Below are positions 34,479-43,501 of a DNA stretch of 64,000 nt, piece after piece. The stretch is from Orrella dioscoreae (GTDB taxonomy: Bacteria > Pseudomonadota > Gammaproteobacteria > Burkholderiales > Burkholderiaceae_B), in contig NZ_LT907988.1 of assembly GCF_900089455.2 (NCBI RefSeq), positions 1,426,001 to 1,490,000 on the forward strand. Direction: 5' to 3'. The notes under the pieces are model-generated. The model was not told the origin of the DNA. It saw only the letters and a program-made list of their open reading frames with translations, and made no database searches. How positions within the stretch are numbered: position 1 is the first letter of the stretch; each line of letters opens with the position of its first letter. The position numbers were made by a program, and so were the translations under genes.

Positions 34479-34646
34479 ACTGCGTGAACATTCGGCGACA
34501 AAGGCCGCGGTGTTCTTTCTTTTGGGATGTGTGGCCGGTGCGCGCCAGGGTAGCCTGAAATGCCTTGTCAGTCCGGTATGAATTCAGGATGATGCGACTC
34601 GCGGGCGTACCGGCAAGGTGGCGCACGGGCGGGTGGTTTGGGATCA

Positions 34647-35282
34647 ATGACAAGTATGAAACCCACGAAGACGACCTATTTCGTCACGCAGCAGGAGCTT
34701 GAGGCGCAATGGCCAGACATCCTGGACGTTGCGGCAAAGGAGACGGTGACCGTGTACCAAGGCAAGGATCCCTGGCTGTGCCTCGTGCCCCACGAGGAAA
34801 TGATGGCGCGCATCGCGCCCCTGCTCGCCCTGATCCCGGATGATCACCCCTTGGTGGCCCTGTGCCACCATGTCGAGGCCATGCTGGAGCGCGAGTGCCG
34901 CCTGTTCGGCGAGATGGACGAAAGCGGCTATACCTGGACCGACCCGGACGTGGCGGATCGCGTGCTCGCCCTGCGCCTGGCGGTGCTGCAGGTCGTATAC
35001 GGCGTGCGTTCGGTCGAGCAGATCTACAACCGTGCGTCGTGCCACGTCGTCTACCGCTGGTTCCTGGGCGAGCACTACCTGGCCATGAGCCTTCCTCCCC
35101 TGGAGCAGTTTTCCCAGCGCATGCCGGCATTGCAGGATGATCCGGCCATGGGCGACCGGCTGGCGTCGCTGGTGTCGCTGGCCGCCTCGATTCCCGGCGG
35201 GCGGGAGGAGTTCCAGATCGACTACAGCCTGCTGCAGGCCTGGCGGCAAAGTGCGCCGCCGCTGGCGGCCAGCGCGCACTGA
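34647..35282 (+). CDS. Phd-like N-terminus joined to transposase N-terminal (DUF772-like) domain, copy B
   Basis: This 211-residue protein has the same layout as copy A. A Phd/YefM-like part (residues 9-52: YFVTQQELEAQWPDILDVAA, then YQGKDPWLCLVPHEEM) is followed by a transposase-N-terminal-like part. Shared marks with copy A are IP-x-DHPL (A 78-84, B 63-69), YRWF-x-G (A 146-151, B 136-141) and Y-x-LL-x-AWR (A 205-212, B 193-200), with nearly equal spacing. There is no catalytic DDE domain. ATG 34647 is taken; ATG 34656 is also possible. The function is unknown. Confidence 0.7.
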   Translation: MTSMKPTKTTYFVTQQELEAQWPDILDVAAKETVTVYQGKDPWLCLVPHEEMMARIAPLLALIPDDHPLVALCHHVEAMLERECRLFGEMDESGYTWTDPDVADRVLALRLAVLQVVYGVRSVEQIYNRASCHVVYRWFLGEHYLAMSLPPLEQFSQRMPALQDDPAMGDRLASLVSLAASIPGGREEFQIDYSLLQAWRQSAPPLAASAH

Positions 35283-35316
35283 GGGGCAGGGCCGTCGTGG
35301 ACGGCCCCAGCCTGGT

Positions 35317-36105
35317 TCACGAGAACAGCACCAGCGGCCGGCTGGCTTCGTGCGGATGGGGCAGCACCGTGGCCGTCACGCCATAGGCGGCTTCCAGTGC
35401 CGGTGGTGTCAGCACCTCGGCTGGCGTGCCCATCGCCAGCATCCTGCCTTCCGCCAGCAGCAGCAGCCGGTCGCACCAGCGCGCGGCCAGATTGAGGTCG
35501 TGCAGCACGGCCAGGACGCCCACTTTGCCGGTGCGCGCCAGGTCTTGCGCGATGTGCAGCAATTCGAGTTGCCGCCGAGGATCCAGGCTGGATACCGGCT
35601 CGTCCAACAGCAGATAACACGCCTCCCCGGAAGTCTCGCAGGCTGCGGCAACCTGTACCAGCACGCGGGCGAATTGCACGCGTTGCTGTTCTCCGCCTGA
35701 CAGCTCGCCATAGCGGCGCGCGGCCAGGCCGGCCAGGCCTACCCGGCTCAGCGCGTCGTGGCCCAGCGTCCGGACTTGCGCGGGTGACAGGCTGGGAAAG
35801 GGGTAGGCGCCCATGGCGACGACTTCCTGCACGCCCAGGTCGAAGGACAGGCCGGGCGTCTGGGGCAGCACTGCGCGGCGGCGTGCCTGCCGGGCCGGCG
35901 TCCAGGTGGAAAGCGCTTGTCCGTCCAGCATGACCTTGCCGCTGAGCGGAGCCAGCTCACCCGCCAGCGCGCAGAGCAGGGTGGACTTGCCTGCGCCATT
36001 CGCGCCCAGCACGCCCAGCACTTCGCCCGGCGCCAGCGATACGCTGACGGGGCCCAGCACCTGGCGCTGGCCGCGCATGACGGCAATGTCGTGGGCCTGC
36101 AGCAT
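35317..36105 (-). CDS. hmuV: Haemin ABC transporter ATP-binding protein
   Basis: This 262-residue ATPase of the haem/siderophore type has Walker A GANGAGKST at 34-42, signature LSGGEQQ at 135-141, Walker B YLLLDEP at 164-170 and the switch LHDLN at 201-205. It drives haem import across the inner membrane with HmuU. The start overlaps the hmuU stop by one base (TGATG); a 550-codon frame reading through hmuU is an artefact. It is the last gene of hmuSTUV. Confidence 0.93.
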   Translation of the reverse strand: MLQAHDIAVMRGQRQVLGPVSVSLAPGEVLGVLGANGAGKSTLLCALAGELAPLSGKVMLDGQALSTWTPARQARRRAVLPQTPGLSFDLGVQEVVAMGAYPFPSLSPAQVRTLGHDALSRVGLAGLAARRYGELSGGEQQRVQFARVLVQVAAACETSGEACYLLLDEPVSSLDPRRQLELLHIAQDLARTGKVGVLAVLHDLNLAARWCDRLLLLAEGRMLAMGTPAEVLTPPALEAAYGVTATVLPHPHEASRPLVLFS

Positions 36106-37136
36106 CAAGGGCCTCGGCGGCTGGCCAGCAGCCAAAGGAAGAAGGGGCCGCCCACGAGGCTCGTGACGATGCCGATAGGCAACTCTGCCGGCACGATGAC
36201 GATGCGCGCCAGCCAGTCGGCCAGGGTCAGGGCGCAGGCGCCGCCCAGCGCGCAGGCGGGCAGCAGCGCGCGGTGGTCCGCGCCCAGCGTCAGGCGCAGC
36301 AGGTGCGGCACGACCAGCCCGACGAAACCGATGATGCCGGTGGCGGCCACGATGGGGCCGACCAGCAGGGCGGTCAACAGCACCAGGCGGCGGCGCAGCG
36401 CGGCCAGCGCGAAGCCCAGGTGCTGCGCTTCGCGTTCGCCGAGCAGCAGCGCATTCATGGCGCGCCATTCGCGCATGGCCAGCAGGCTGAGCAGCAGGGT
36501 CCACGGTCCCAGCCATGCCAGCATCGGCCAACTGCCGCCCGCCAGGCTGCCCAGGTTCCAGAATGCCAGGCTGCGCAACTGGGTGTCGTCGGCCAGGTAG
36601 GTGAAGAGGCCGATGAGGCTGGCGCACACGGCATTGATGGCGATGCCCGCCAGCAGCAGGCCGGCCATGCCGGCCTGGCGGCGGCCCAGGCGGTAGCCCA
36701 GCAATGTGGCGGCAAGGGCGCCCAGGAACGCGGCGGGCGCGACGGCCAGCGCGCCGCCGCCCACCACGATGGCGGCCACGGCGCCCAGCGCGCCACCGGA
36801 AGAAATGCCGATCAGCCCCGGGTCCGCCAACGGGTTGCGGAAGAGGGCCTGCATGGTCGCGCCGGCCACGGCGAGTCCCATGCCTGCGATGACGCCCAGC
36901 AGGATGCGCGGCAGGCGGATTTCCAGCAGCACGCTGCGTGCGACGACGTCCAGCATGTCCGGGTTCCACACCAGGCGAGGCAGGTCGGCCAGCGGGATCT
37001 TGAATGCGCCGCTGACCGTGGAGAGCAGCATGAGCGCGGGCAAGGCCAGCGCGAGGCCGATCAGGACGGGGCGGGGGGATCGCCAGGCGCGCGGCATGGG
37101 GGGCGACTCGTCGCGCGGGACGGCAGCCTGGCTCAC
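36105..37136 (-). CDS. hmuU: Haemin ABC transporter permease (FecCD family)
   Basis: This 343-residue permease has about ten membrane helices and the FecCD marks RLPRILLGVIAGMGLAVAG, then FRNPLADPGLIGISSGGALG. The segment GIIGFVGLVVPHLLR is the coupling region that meets the ATPase. It overlaps hmuT by 4 bases upstream and hmuV by one base downstream. Confidence 0.94.
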   Translation of the reverse strand: MSQAAVPRDESPPMPRAWRSPRPVLIGLALALPALMLLSTVSGAFKIPLADLPRLVWNPDMLDVVARSVLLEIRLPRILLGVIAGMGLAVAGATMQALFRNPLADPGLIGISSGGALGAVAAIVVGGGALAVAPAAFLGALAATLLGYRLGRRQAGMAGLLLAGIAINAVCASLIGLFTYLADDTQLRSLAFWNLGSLAGGSWPMLAWLGPWTLLLSLLAMREWRAMNALLLGEREAQHLGFALAALRRRLVLLTALLVGPIVAATGIIGFVGLVVPHLLRLTLGADHRALLPACALGGACALTLADWLARIVIVPAELPIGIVTSLVGGPFFLWLLASRRGP

Positions 37137-37954
37137 TGCGCGACGGCGCGCCGCAATTCGGCGATGGCCTGGGGCAGGCGCGGGCCGAAGCTCAGGTACA
37201 GCAGGTCGTCCATGACTAACACACGCTTGTCGCGCGCGGCGGGCGTGCTGGCGATACCGGGCTGCGCCAGCAGCTTGGCCATGCCACCTTGTGCCTGCTC
37301 GGTCATGTGCGTGGTGATGATGACCTGGGGCGCGGTGGCGGCCAGGGCTTCGGCGGTGACCGGCTTGTAGCCTTGCTGGCCGGCCAGCACGTTGCGCAGC
37401 CCCGCCAGTTCGAGCATGGCATTGGCTGCCGTGCCCTGACCTGCGCCCAGCGGCGTGCCGCCGCGCGCCATCAGCGACAGGGCGCGTGGCGCGTTGTCCT
37501 TGGGCGGGGCGCCCAACGCGTCCAGGTCGCGGCGGATGCCGGCAAACAGCGCCTCGGCTTGCGGCTTGCGTTCCAGCGCCGCGCCCACCTGTTCGATGCG
37601 CGCCTGCAGCGAGGCGAGGGTGGGTGCGTCAGGCACGATCTGCACGGGGATGCCCAATGCGCGCAGCTTGTCGAGCGCGGCCGGCGGGCCAGCCTGGTCC
37701 GAGGCCAGGACAAGGTCGGGCCGCAGCGACGCCACGCCTTCCACCGAGACGTCGCGGTAATACCCCACGCGTGGCAGGCGCGTGGCTTCGGCGGGATACA
37801 GGCTGGAGAGGTCGTTGCCCACCAGGGTGTCGCCGGCGCCCAGCGCATAGACGATCTCGGTGATGCCGCCGCCCAGGCTCACCACGCGCGCGGGCGCGGC
37901 AAGACTGGTGTGGGCGATGGCAAGCAGCAGGAAGGAAAGCAGGGTCTTGAGCAT
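37133..37954 (-). CDS. hmuT: Periplasmic haemin-binding protein
   Basis: This 273-residue class III binding protein has a signal peptide (1-19, ending TSLAAPARV) and two lobes joined by a long helix. The start of the mature part, RVVSLGGGITEIVYALGAGD, is typical of HmuT/BhuT/PhuT. The Tyr in GYYRDVSVEG near residue 70 fits the axial haem ligand position of this family. It hands haem to HmuUV. Confidence 0.92.
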   Translation of the reverse strand: MLKTLLSFLLLAIAHTSLAAPARVVSLGGGITEIVYALGAGDTLVGNDLSSLYPAEATRLPRVGYYRDVSVEGVASLRPDLVLASDQAGPPAALDKLRALGIPVQIVPDAPTLASLQARIEQVGAALERKPQAEALFAGIRRDLDALGAPPKDNAPRALSLMARGGTPLGAGQGTAANAMLELAGLRNVLAGQQGYKPVTAEALAATAPQVIITTHMTEQAQGGMAKLLAQPGIASTPAARDKRVLVMDDLLYLSFGPRLPQAIAELRRAVAQ

Positions 37955-38005
37955 GTCGGATGTTGCGCGTGTTGCGTGAGCGGGCGGGAAAGGCGCAGGC
38001 TGCCG

Positions 38006-39073
38006 TCAGGCGGCCAGCGGCGTGGCGCACAGGCTGGTCATCAGCGCGCGCCATTCTTGGAGCTCGGGCTTGCCGGGTTTGCGGGCCCCGAAGCATTGCA
38101 GGATCAGCGTGCCATCGGCGGCATACAGTTCCAGCGACGTCACCCAGCCATCGGCGGTGGGCTTGTTCACGATCCAGCTCTGGGCGATGGCTTCGGTATT
38201 CAGGTGCAGGTTGAAGTCGGCATCCAGCACGTTGAACCATGGGCCCGTGCGGCGCAGGGTCTTCACCGGGCCGGTGTGGATCTGCACCATGCCGTCATTG
38301 GCCACGAAGCACATGATGGGCGTGCCGCTTTGCGCCACGGTCTCCAGCATGGTCTGTGCCACCGTGTCGGGCACACGCTGCGCCAGGTCATCGCCTGCGG
38401 CTTCCAATGCGGCCAGGCGTCCGACTTCCAGCCGGCGCAGCATGGGATGGAATTCGTGCGTGTCACGCAGCGCCAACCATGCGTCGCGCAGCGCCTGCCG
38501 TTGCGAGGGATCGGTCAGCGGCGCATGCGCTGCGGGGGCGGCGGCGGGGGAGACCTCCGGCCAGATGGGGTCGCCGGCATGGCGTGCCACCAGCGCATCG
38601 AAGGCCGGGCCGTTCGTGGCGTCGGTGCGGTAGGTCTTGTGCACGGCGGTGCCCGCGGCGTCGAAGAACTGGATGCTGTCGCGGCCGGCCTCGTGGACGG
38701 CGTAGGCATGCGTCCAGCCACGGAAGAACACGCGCAGGTCTATCTCCTTGCCCAGCACCAATCCCACGGGGCCTTCTTCGGAGTAGGGCAGGTATTCGCC
38801 ATGCTTCTCATGCACGCACCACTCGTTGCGCGTCAGCGCCATGACCGGCCCGAGTTCGCCCAAGGCCTTGAAGATGTCCTTGGGAGCGCCGGCCAGGCGG
38901 GTCGATCGCAAGTCGCCGCAGGCCGCGGCAACCAGCTCGGCCTCGGACACGCCCAGTGTCTGGGCGCGCTGGCGCGCCCGCTGCTTGGGTTGCTCGCGCT
39001 GCAGCGTGTCATGGCGTGCGCGCAAGGCCGCCGCCCGGTTGGCGAATTCAGTCTGCATGAAAGCTTGGGTCAT
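38006..39073 (-). CDS. hmuS: Haemin-degrading/trafficking protein HmuS (HemS/ChuX family)
   Basis: This cytoplasmic protein of about 355 residues is made of two repeats of the HemS fold (about 35-175 and 205-345). It receives imported haem and releases or degrades it. The start is set at ATG 39073 (MTQAFMQTEFANRAAALRAR); an upstream in-frame ATG at 39112 lies in the promoter area. It is the first gene of hmuSTUV, with 51 bases before hmuT. The TonB receptor gene usually found before it is absent from this place. Confidence 0.9.
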   Translation of the reverse strand: MTQAFMQTEFANRAAALRARHDTLQREQPKQRARQRAQTLGVSEAELVAAACGDLRSTRLAGAPKDIFKALGELGPVMALTRNEWCVHEKHGEYLPYSEEGPVGLVLGKEIDLRVFFRGWTHAYAVHEAGRDSIQFFDAAGTAVHKTYRTDATNGPAFDALVARHAGDPIWPEVSPAAAPAAHAPLTDPSQRQALRDAWLALRDTHEFHPMLRRLEVGRLAALEAAGDDLAQRVPDTVAQTMLETVAQSGTPIMCFVANDGMVQIHTGPVKTLRRTGPWFNVLDADFNLHLNTEAIAQSWIVNKPTADGWVTSLELYAADGTLILQCFGARKPGKPELQEWRALMTSLCATPLAA

Positions 39074-39431
39074 GAGTGGGCAACCGTGGATTATGGGCGG
39101 AGCCTTGGTCAAAGTGGATTAATTCTCGTTAATTTTTGGGGTGGACTGCAAGCCATGTTTTTGTTTGAGATCGCGCCACGGACGGCGCGGGATGAAGACG
39201 GGACGATGGCGGCTACCCAATGTGTATTTTGTAACCAGGCCACAAAGCGCCCGCCTGCAAGGGCTGTCGTGAAAAAGGCAGGGATGCGATGCGATGGCTT
39301 GTGGCGTATCGAGGTCTTTCGCAATGCCCGCCAGCGCCTGATTTGGCAGGGCTGCATGCGTCTTGCATTTTCGTTACCTGTCCCAGGGCGGGCGTGTTGT
39401 TCCCCCCTGGGGCATGGGATAAGGTGCGGCC
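39074..39431. promoter_or_regulatory. Intergenic region between hmuS and the lipid kinase gene, with a possible iron box
   Basis: These 358 bases hold no convincing gene. ATTAA (39118-39122) and TTAAT (39129-39133) form a small AT-rich inverted repeat 45-60 bases before hmuS. This is where a Fur-controlled promoter would be expected, though the match to a Fur box is weak. The rest appears to be leader sequence for the gene at 39432. Short ORFs on both strands look accidental. Confidence 0.4.
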
Positions 39432-40415
39432 ATGCTGAACGATCACCCCCTACCCACCCATGGCGAGCCCGTGCCTGCGCAGGCGCCGTTCTTTATCGTA
39501 TTGAATGCGGGATCGGGCCGTGACGACGCGGGCGACACGCGCGCGGTCATCCAGCGCGTGTTGCAGGCAGGCGGCCGCCGCCATGAAATCAAGCTCGTGC
39601 GCGATCCCTCGGATCTGACCGCCGCGGCGCAATGGGCGGCGGAGCAGGCGCGCCGCCATCATGGCGTGGTCGTGGCCGCCGGCGGCGATGGCACGCTCAA
39701 TGCCGTGACGCAGGTCGTCCTGGGGACGGGACTGCCTTTTGGCATCCTGCCCCAAGGCACGTTCAATTACTTTGGCCGCGCCTATGGCATTCCTGCCCAT
39801 ACCGAGCGCGCGACGAACGCCTTGCTGAACGCGCACATCGTTCCCGTGCAGGTGGGCACGCTCAATGGCCGTGCATTCCTGGTGAATGCCAGTGTCGGCC
39901 TGTATCCGCAATTGCTGGAAGACCGCGAGGCCTACAAGCAGCGTTATGGCCGCAGCCGCTTCGTGGCCTTGATCTCGGGCCTGGTCACCTTGCTGCAGCG
40001 GCCGCGCCAGTTGAGGCTGGAGCTGGTGAAGGACGGCGAGCTGCGCGAGTTGCGCACGCCGACGCTGGTCGTGGGCAACAACCCGCTGCAGCTCGAACAG
40101 CTGGGTTTCACGGAGGGCGAGATCCTGCGGCGAGGCGGCCTGGTGGCCATGAGCCCCAAGCCTGTCGGCACGCTGGCGCTCTACGGCATGATCCTGCTGG
40201 GCATGCTGAGCCGCCTGGGCCGCGCGGAAAACGTCGTCAGCTTCGGCTTCCATGAACTGCGCGTGAAACTGCGCAAGGAAGGGCGCCGCAATCGCCACAA
40301 GGTGGCGATGGATGGCGAGATCTTCCATATGGATGCGCCCTTGGTGTACCGCGTCGCCGAGCACAAGCTGCCCTTGCTGGTGCCGCGTGACATCGACCCG
40401 GCGGACCGCGCATGA
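39432..40415 (+). CDS. Diacylglycerol kinase-family lipid kinase
   Basis: This 327-residue protein has a DAGK catalytic domain (about residues 20-140). It carries the nucleotide motif GGDGTLNAV near 85-93 and the early NAGSGRDDAG loop. The C-terminal YegS-like beta domain contains PLQLEQLGFTEGEILRRG. It probably phosphorylates a membrane lipid. Its stop overlaps the phosphoesterase gene by 4 bases, and a PAP2 phosphatase follows, so a small lipid-turnover operon is likely. Confidence 0.88.
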   Translation: MLNDHPLPTHGEPVPAQAPFFIVLNAGSGRDDAGDTRAVIQRVLQAGGRRHEIKLVRDPSDLTAAAQWAAEQARRHHGVVVAAGGDGTLNAVTQVVLGTGLPFGILPQGTFNYFGRAYGIPAHTERATNALLNAHIVPVQVGTLNGRAFLVNASVGLYPQLLEDREAYKQRYGRSRFVALISGLVTLLQRPRQLRLELVKDGELRELRTPTLVVGNNPLQLEQLGFTEGEILRRGGLVAMSPKPVGTLALYGMILLGMLSRLGRAENVVSFGFHELRVKLRKEGRRNRHKVAMDGEIFHMDAPLVYRVAEHKLPLLVPRDIDPADRA

Positions 40416-41269
40416 CGTCTGTCCTGCATCTGAGCGATCCGCACTTCGGCACCGAGCAACCCGCGGTGGTTGATGCCCTGGTGGGGCTGGTCCGCGCCTG
40501 TCAGCCTGAACTGGTGCTGCTGGGCGGGGACATCACCCAGCGCGCCCGCAGCGCGCAGTTCGCCGCCGCCCGCCGTTTCGTCGACCGACTGGCCGTACCC
40601 ACGCTGGTGGTGCCCGGCAATCACGACATTCCGCTCTTCAATATCGTGGCCCGGCTGCTGGATCCTTATGGAAACTACCGGCGCGCATTCGGACCGGATC
40701 GCGAGCCTGTCTATTCCTCGGACACGCTGCTGGCCATCGGCGTGGATTCCACGCGGCCGCAGCGGCACAAGAACGGCTATGTCTCGTCCCGCCAGATCGA
40801 GCGCGTGGCGCGCCTGCTGGATGGCGCGCGCCCAGGCCAGTTGCGCATCGTGCTGATGCACCATCCATTGGTGGCAGCCGTGGAGAGCGATCAGGTGAAT
40901 CTGGCGGGGGGGCGCGAGAACGCCATGCGCGTGTGGTCGCAAGCCGGCGCCGACTTGCTGCTGGGCGGACATATCCACCTGCCGTATGTGGCGCCGCTGC
41001 CCGCACGCATCAACCAGCAGGGCACCTGGGCCGTGCAGGCCGGCACGGCGGTGTCGCAGCGGATACGCGGTGGCGTGCCCAATTCCGTGAACATCATCGA
41101 CTGGGCGCCCGAACGCACGCGCGCCTCCGTTTGTCGTGTGCAGCGCTGGGACTACCTCGTCAGCGCGAACTCCTTCGTTCCCGCCGCAGAGCACGAACTG
41201 GCACTGTCGCGCCAGGCGTGGCGCGTGGCCGAGCCTGATCCGCTGGGCGTCGCGCTCGGCTACCACTGA
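40412..41269 (+). CDS. Calcineurin-like metallophosphoesterase
   Basis: This 285-residue protein has the full metal-binding set: LSDPHFG near 6-12, GGDITQRA near 37, VPGNHDIP near 70, MHHPL near 150 and GGHIHLPY near 188. The class includes cAMP phosphodiesterase CpdA and LpxH-like enzymes. Overlap with the lipid kinase gene suggests a lipid-related substrate, but this is not shown. Confidence 0.88.
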   Translation: MTSVLHLSDPHFGTEQPAVVDALVGLVRACQPELVLLGGDITQRARSAQFAAARRFVDRLAVPTLVVPGNHDIPLFNIVARLLDPYGNYRRAFGPDREPVYSSDTLLAIGVDSTRPQRHKNGYVSSRQIERVARLLDGARPGQLRIVLMHHPLVAAVESDQVNLAGGRENAMRVWSQAGADLLLGGHIHLPYVAPLPARINQQGTWAVQAGTAVSQRIRGGVPNSVNIIDWAPERTRASVCRVQRWDYLVSANSFVPAAEHELALSRQAWRVAEPDPLGVALGYH

Positions 41270-41283
41270 CGGGGAGGCCTGGA

Positions 41284-42018
41284 ATGGCGTGGGCCGAGTT
41301 GCTGGGCAGGCACCCGGGCATCGTGCTGTTTGCCTGGCTGGCAGCGGGCGCGAGCGTTGGCGCGCTGGCGGCGTGGCGACTGGGGCAGGGTGGCAGCAGG
41401 TCCAAATTGATATGGGCTGGCGCCGGGGGGGCGATATTCGCCGTGCTGGCGGTCGGGCAGGGTGGCGCGGCATCCAGGCAGGTGGCCTTCGACGCGGCAC
41501 TGGCGGCGTCGCTGGCGCAGCATGCCCCAGCGCCCCTGCTCGAGGGCCTGGCGTTGTTCACGACCCTGGGTGACCGGAACTTCCTCATCGGCCTGGGGGC
41601 GGCGGTGCTCCTGGTGCTGTTGTGGCGCCGGCGCTGGAAGGACGCCGGCGTGTGGGTCGCCGCCACGGCCGTTGCGGGTTATCTCAATACCTTCCTGAAA
41701 GCGAGTTTCGCCCGGGTACGTCCCGAGCATGTGCACGGGTTCGCCGAGGCGCATGGCTGGAGCTTCCCGAGCGGGCATGCCACCGGGGCGCTGTCGGTCT
41801 ACGGCATGCTGGCCTGGTTGTTGCTGCGGACCGTGCCCGGCAACTGGCGCCTGCCCGTCGCCGGGCTGGCAGGGATGCTGGTCGCCGCCATCGGCTACAG
41901 CCGGGTGGTGCTGCAGGTGCATTATTTCAGCGACGTCTTGGCTGCTTACGCCGTGACCGGCGCATGGTTGCTGGCATGTGTGCTGGTGTCGCAGCGGGAA
42001 TATCAGGGACGAATCTGA
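41284..42018 (+). CDS. PAP2-family membrane phosphatase
   Basis: This 244-residue protein has about six membrane helices and the three PAP2 motifs: KASFARVRPE near 138, FPSGHATG near 162 and SRVVLQVHYFSD near 205-216. PAP2 enzymes remove phosphate from lipids such as phosphatidic acid or undecaprenyl pyrophosphate. It lies 14 bases after the phosphoesterase with GGGGAGG before the start, as the third gene of the operon. Confidence 0.9.
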   Translation: MAWAELLGRHPGIVLFAWLAAGASVGALAAWRLGQGGSRSKLIWAGAGGAIFAVLAVGQGGAASRQVAFDAALAASLAQHAPAPLLEGLALFTTLGDRNFLIGLGAAVLLVLLWRRRWKDAGVWVAATAVAGYLNTFLKASFARVRPEHVHGFAEAHGWSFPSGHATGALSVYGMLAWLLLRTVPGNWRLPVAGLAGMLVAAIGYSRVVLQVHYFSDVLAAYAVTGAWLLACVLVSQREYQGRI

Positions 42019-42245
42019 GGGCGCGCCAATCTTGCCTATGAAGCAAGGTTGCCGGGTAAACCCTCGCAATTCCCAATTTGTCCCCCTTTGATGTTGCACG
42101 AACCCAACAACCTGGCACTGTTCTGCGACTTTTCCGGCGCAGAACATAGCCACGCCAGAGGATTTTTGATGCAATAGCTTCAACTTCCCTTCGCGGAGTT
42201 AGCGGGGTAGCGGGTTTGATGATCTACCCGATGCTCCAGTCACTC

Positions 42246-42261
42246 AAATCTTCGGAGATTT
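42246..42261 (+). promoter_or_regulatory. Hairpin holding the porin ribosome-binding site
   Basis: AAATCT (42246-42251) and AGATTT (42256-42261) pair around a TCGG loop. The Shine-Dalgarno GGAG (42254-42257) lies partly in the loop and partly in the stem, 9 bases before the ATG. A weak stem such as this could tune translation or mark a target for a small RNA. Confidence 0.35.
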
Positions 42262-42266
42262 CTTAA

Positions 42267-43382
42267 ATGAAAAAGACTCTGCTCGCCGCCGCCGTGCTGG
42301 CCGGCTTCGCTGGTGCCGCCCAAGCGGAAACCTCGGTGACCCTGTACGGTATCGTTGACGTTGGCGTCGGCTACCAGCAAGTCAAGGGTGGTGGACTGGA
42401 AAAGGCTTCGCGCACCGGTCTGATCGATGGCACCCAAAGCGGTTCGCGCTGGGGCCTGCGTGGCTCGGAAGACCTGGGTGACGGTCTGCGCGCCATCTTC
42501 ACGCTGGAAAGCGGCTTCAACTCGCGTACCGGCCGCTCGGGCCAAGGCGGCCGCCTGTTCGGTCGTCAAGCCACCCTGGGCCTGGCTTCGGACAACTGGG
42601 GTACGCTGACCGTCGGTCGTCAAACCAACGTGTCGTCGGACTTCTTCGGCCCGATCGATCCGTTCGCCGCTTCCTACGGTCAATCGCACATTGGTTCGTC
42701 CTTCGGTCAAACCGCCACGCTGCGCTATGACAACGCCGTCAAGTACCTGACCCCCAGCTTCGGTGGCTTCCAGGTCGGCGCGCTGTACTCCTTTGATATT
42801 GCCGATGGCGATACCTCCGAATTCCAGACCAACCGTAAGGATCGTGCCATCAACGCCGGCGTGCGTTATGTCAACGGCCCCCTGAACGTTGCTGCTTCGT
42901 ATGACCGCATCAACGGCAACTCGGCTCTGGCCCGTGGCAGCGATCGCATCAACGCGTGGCTGGTCGGCGGTACGTACGACTTCGAAGTGGTCAAGCTGGC
43001 TTTGGCCTACGGCCAATCGAAGGACGGCTGGATCGGTTCGGCTGCTCCTAGCCTGCAAGGCGGCTACACCATCGACGGTACGGGCTTCAACTCGAACGTC
43101 TACAACGACGGCCTGAAGGTCAAGTCGTACCTGGTTGGTCTGTCGGCCCCCGTGGGCCCCGGCAGCCTGTTCGGTTCGTGGCAGCGTGCTGACCCCAACG
43201 AGTCGGTCTCGAACGGTGCCGGCACTGCCGACGCCACCCAGAACGTCTACAGCCTGGGCTACACCTACGACCTGTCCAAGCGCACCAACGTGTACGCTTA
43301 CGGTTCGTACGCCAAGAACTACGCGTTCCTGGACGACGTCAAGAGCACCGCTGTCGGCGTGGGCCTGCGTCACCGCTTCTAA
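42267..43382 (+). CDS. Major outer-membrane porin (Gram-negative porin family)
   Basis: This 371-residue general porin has a signal peptide MKKTLLAAAVLAGFAGAAQA. The mature start ETSVTLYGIVDVGVGYQ is followed by the family's GSRWGLRGSEDLGDGLRAIF, and it ends LRHRF with the C-terminal Phe needed for barrel assembly. It is closest to Bordetella/Achromobacter porins. Strongly biased codons and a long leader suggest high expression. A strong terminator follows. Confidence 0.94.
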   Translation: MKKTLLAAAVLAGFAGAAQAETSVTLYGIVDVGVGYQQVKGGGLEKASRTGLIDGTQSGSRWGLRGSEDLGDGLRAIFTLESGFNSRTGRSGQGGRLFGRQATLGLASDNWGTLTVGRQTNVSSDFFGPIDPFAASYGQSHIGSSFGQTATLRYDNAVKYLTPSFGGFQVGALYSFDIADGDTSEFQTNRKDRAINAGVRYVNGPLNVAASYDRINGNSALARGSDRINAWLVGGTYDFEVVKLALAYGQSKDGWIGSAAPSLQGGYTIDGTGFNSNVYNDGLKVKSYLVGLSAPVGPGSLFGSWQRADPNESVSNGAGTADATQNVYSLGYTYDLSKRTNVYAYGSYAKNYAFLDDVKSTAVGVGLRHRF

Positions 43383-43473
43383 TCGGTCAGCGCGGCATCT
43401 GCCGCGCCTGCCGAGCCCGGTCCTCGTGGCCGGGTCGAAGCCTGATCGGGCTGGGCCTTCGGGCCCGCTCAAG

Positions 43474-43501
43474 AAAGCCACCTCTTCGGAGGTGGCTTTT
43501 T
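43474..43501 (+). terminator. Rho-independent terminator of the porin gene
   Basis: GCCACCTC (43477-43484) and GAGGTGGC (43489-43496) form a perfect 8-bp stem with a TTCG tetraloop, followed by TTTTT. The AAA before the stem pairs with the T-run. The hairpin lies 92 bases after the porin stop. Confidence 0.93.

Noticed and set aside
37289-39523. 744-codon open frame on the plus strand
   Set aside because: It lies antisense to hmuT and hmuS, which have clear family motifs. Its Arg/Gln/His-rich translation is typical of shadow frames in GC-rich DNA.
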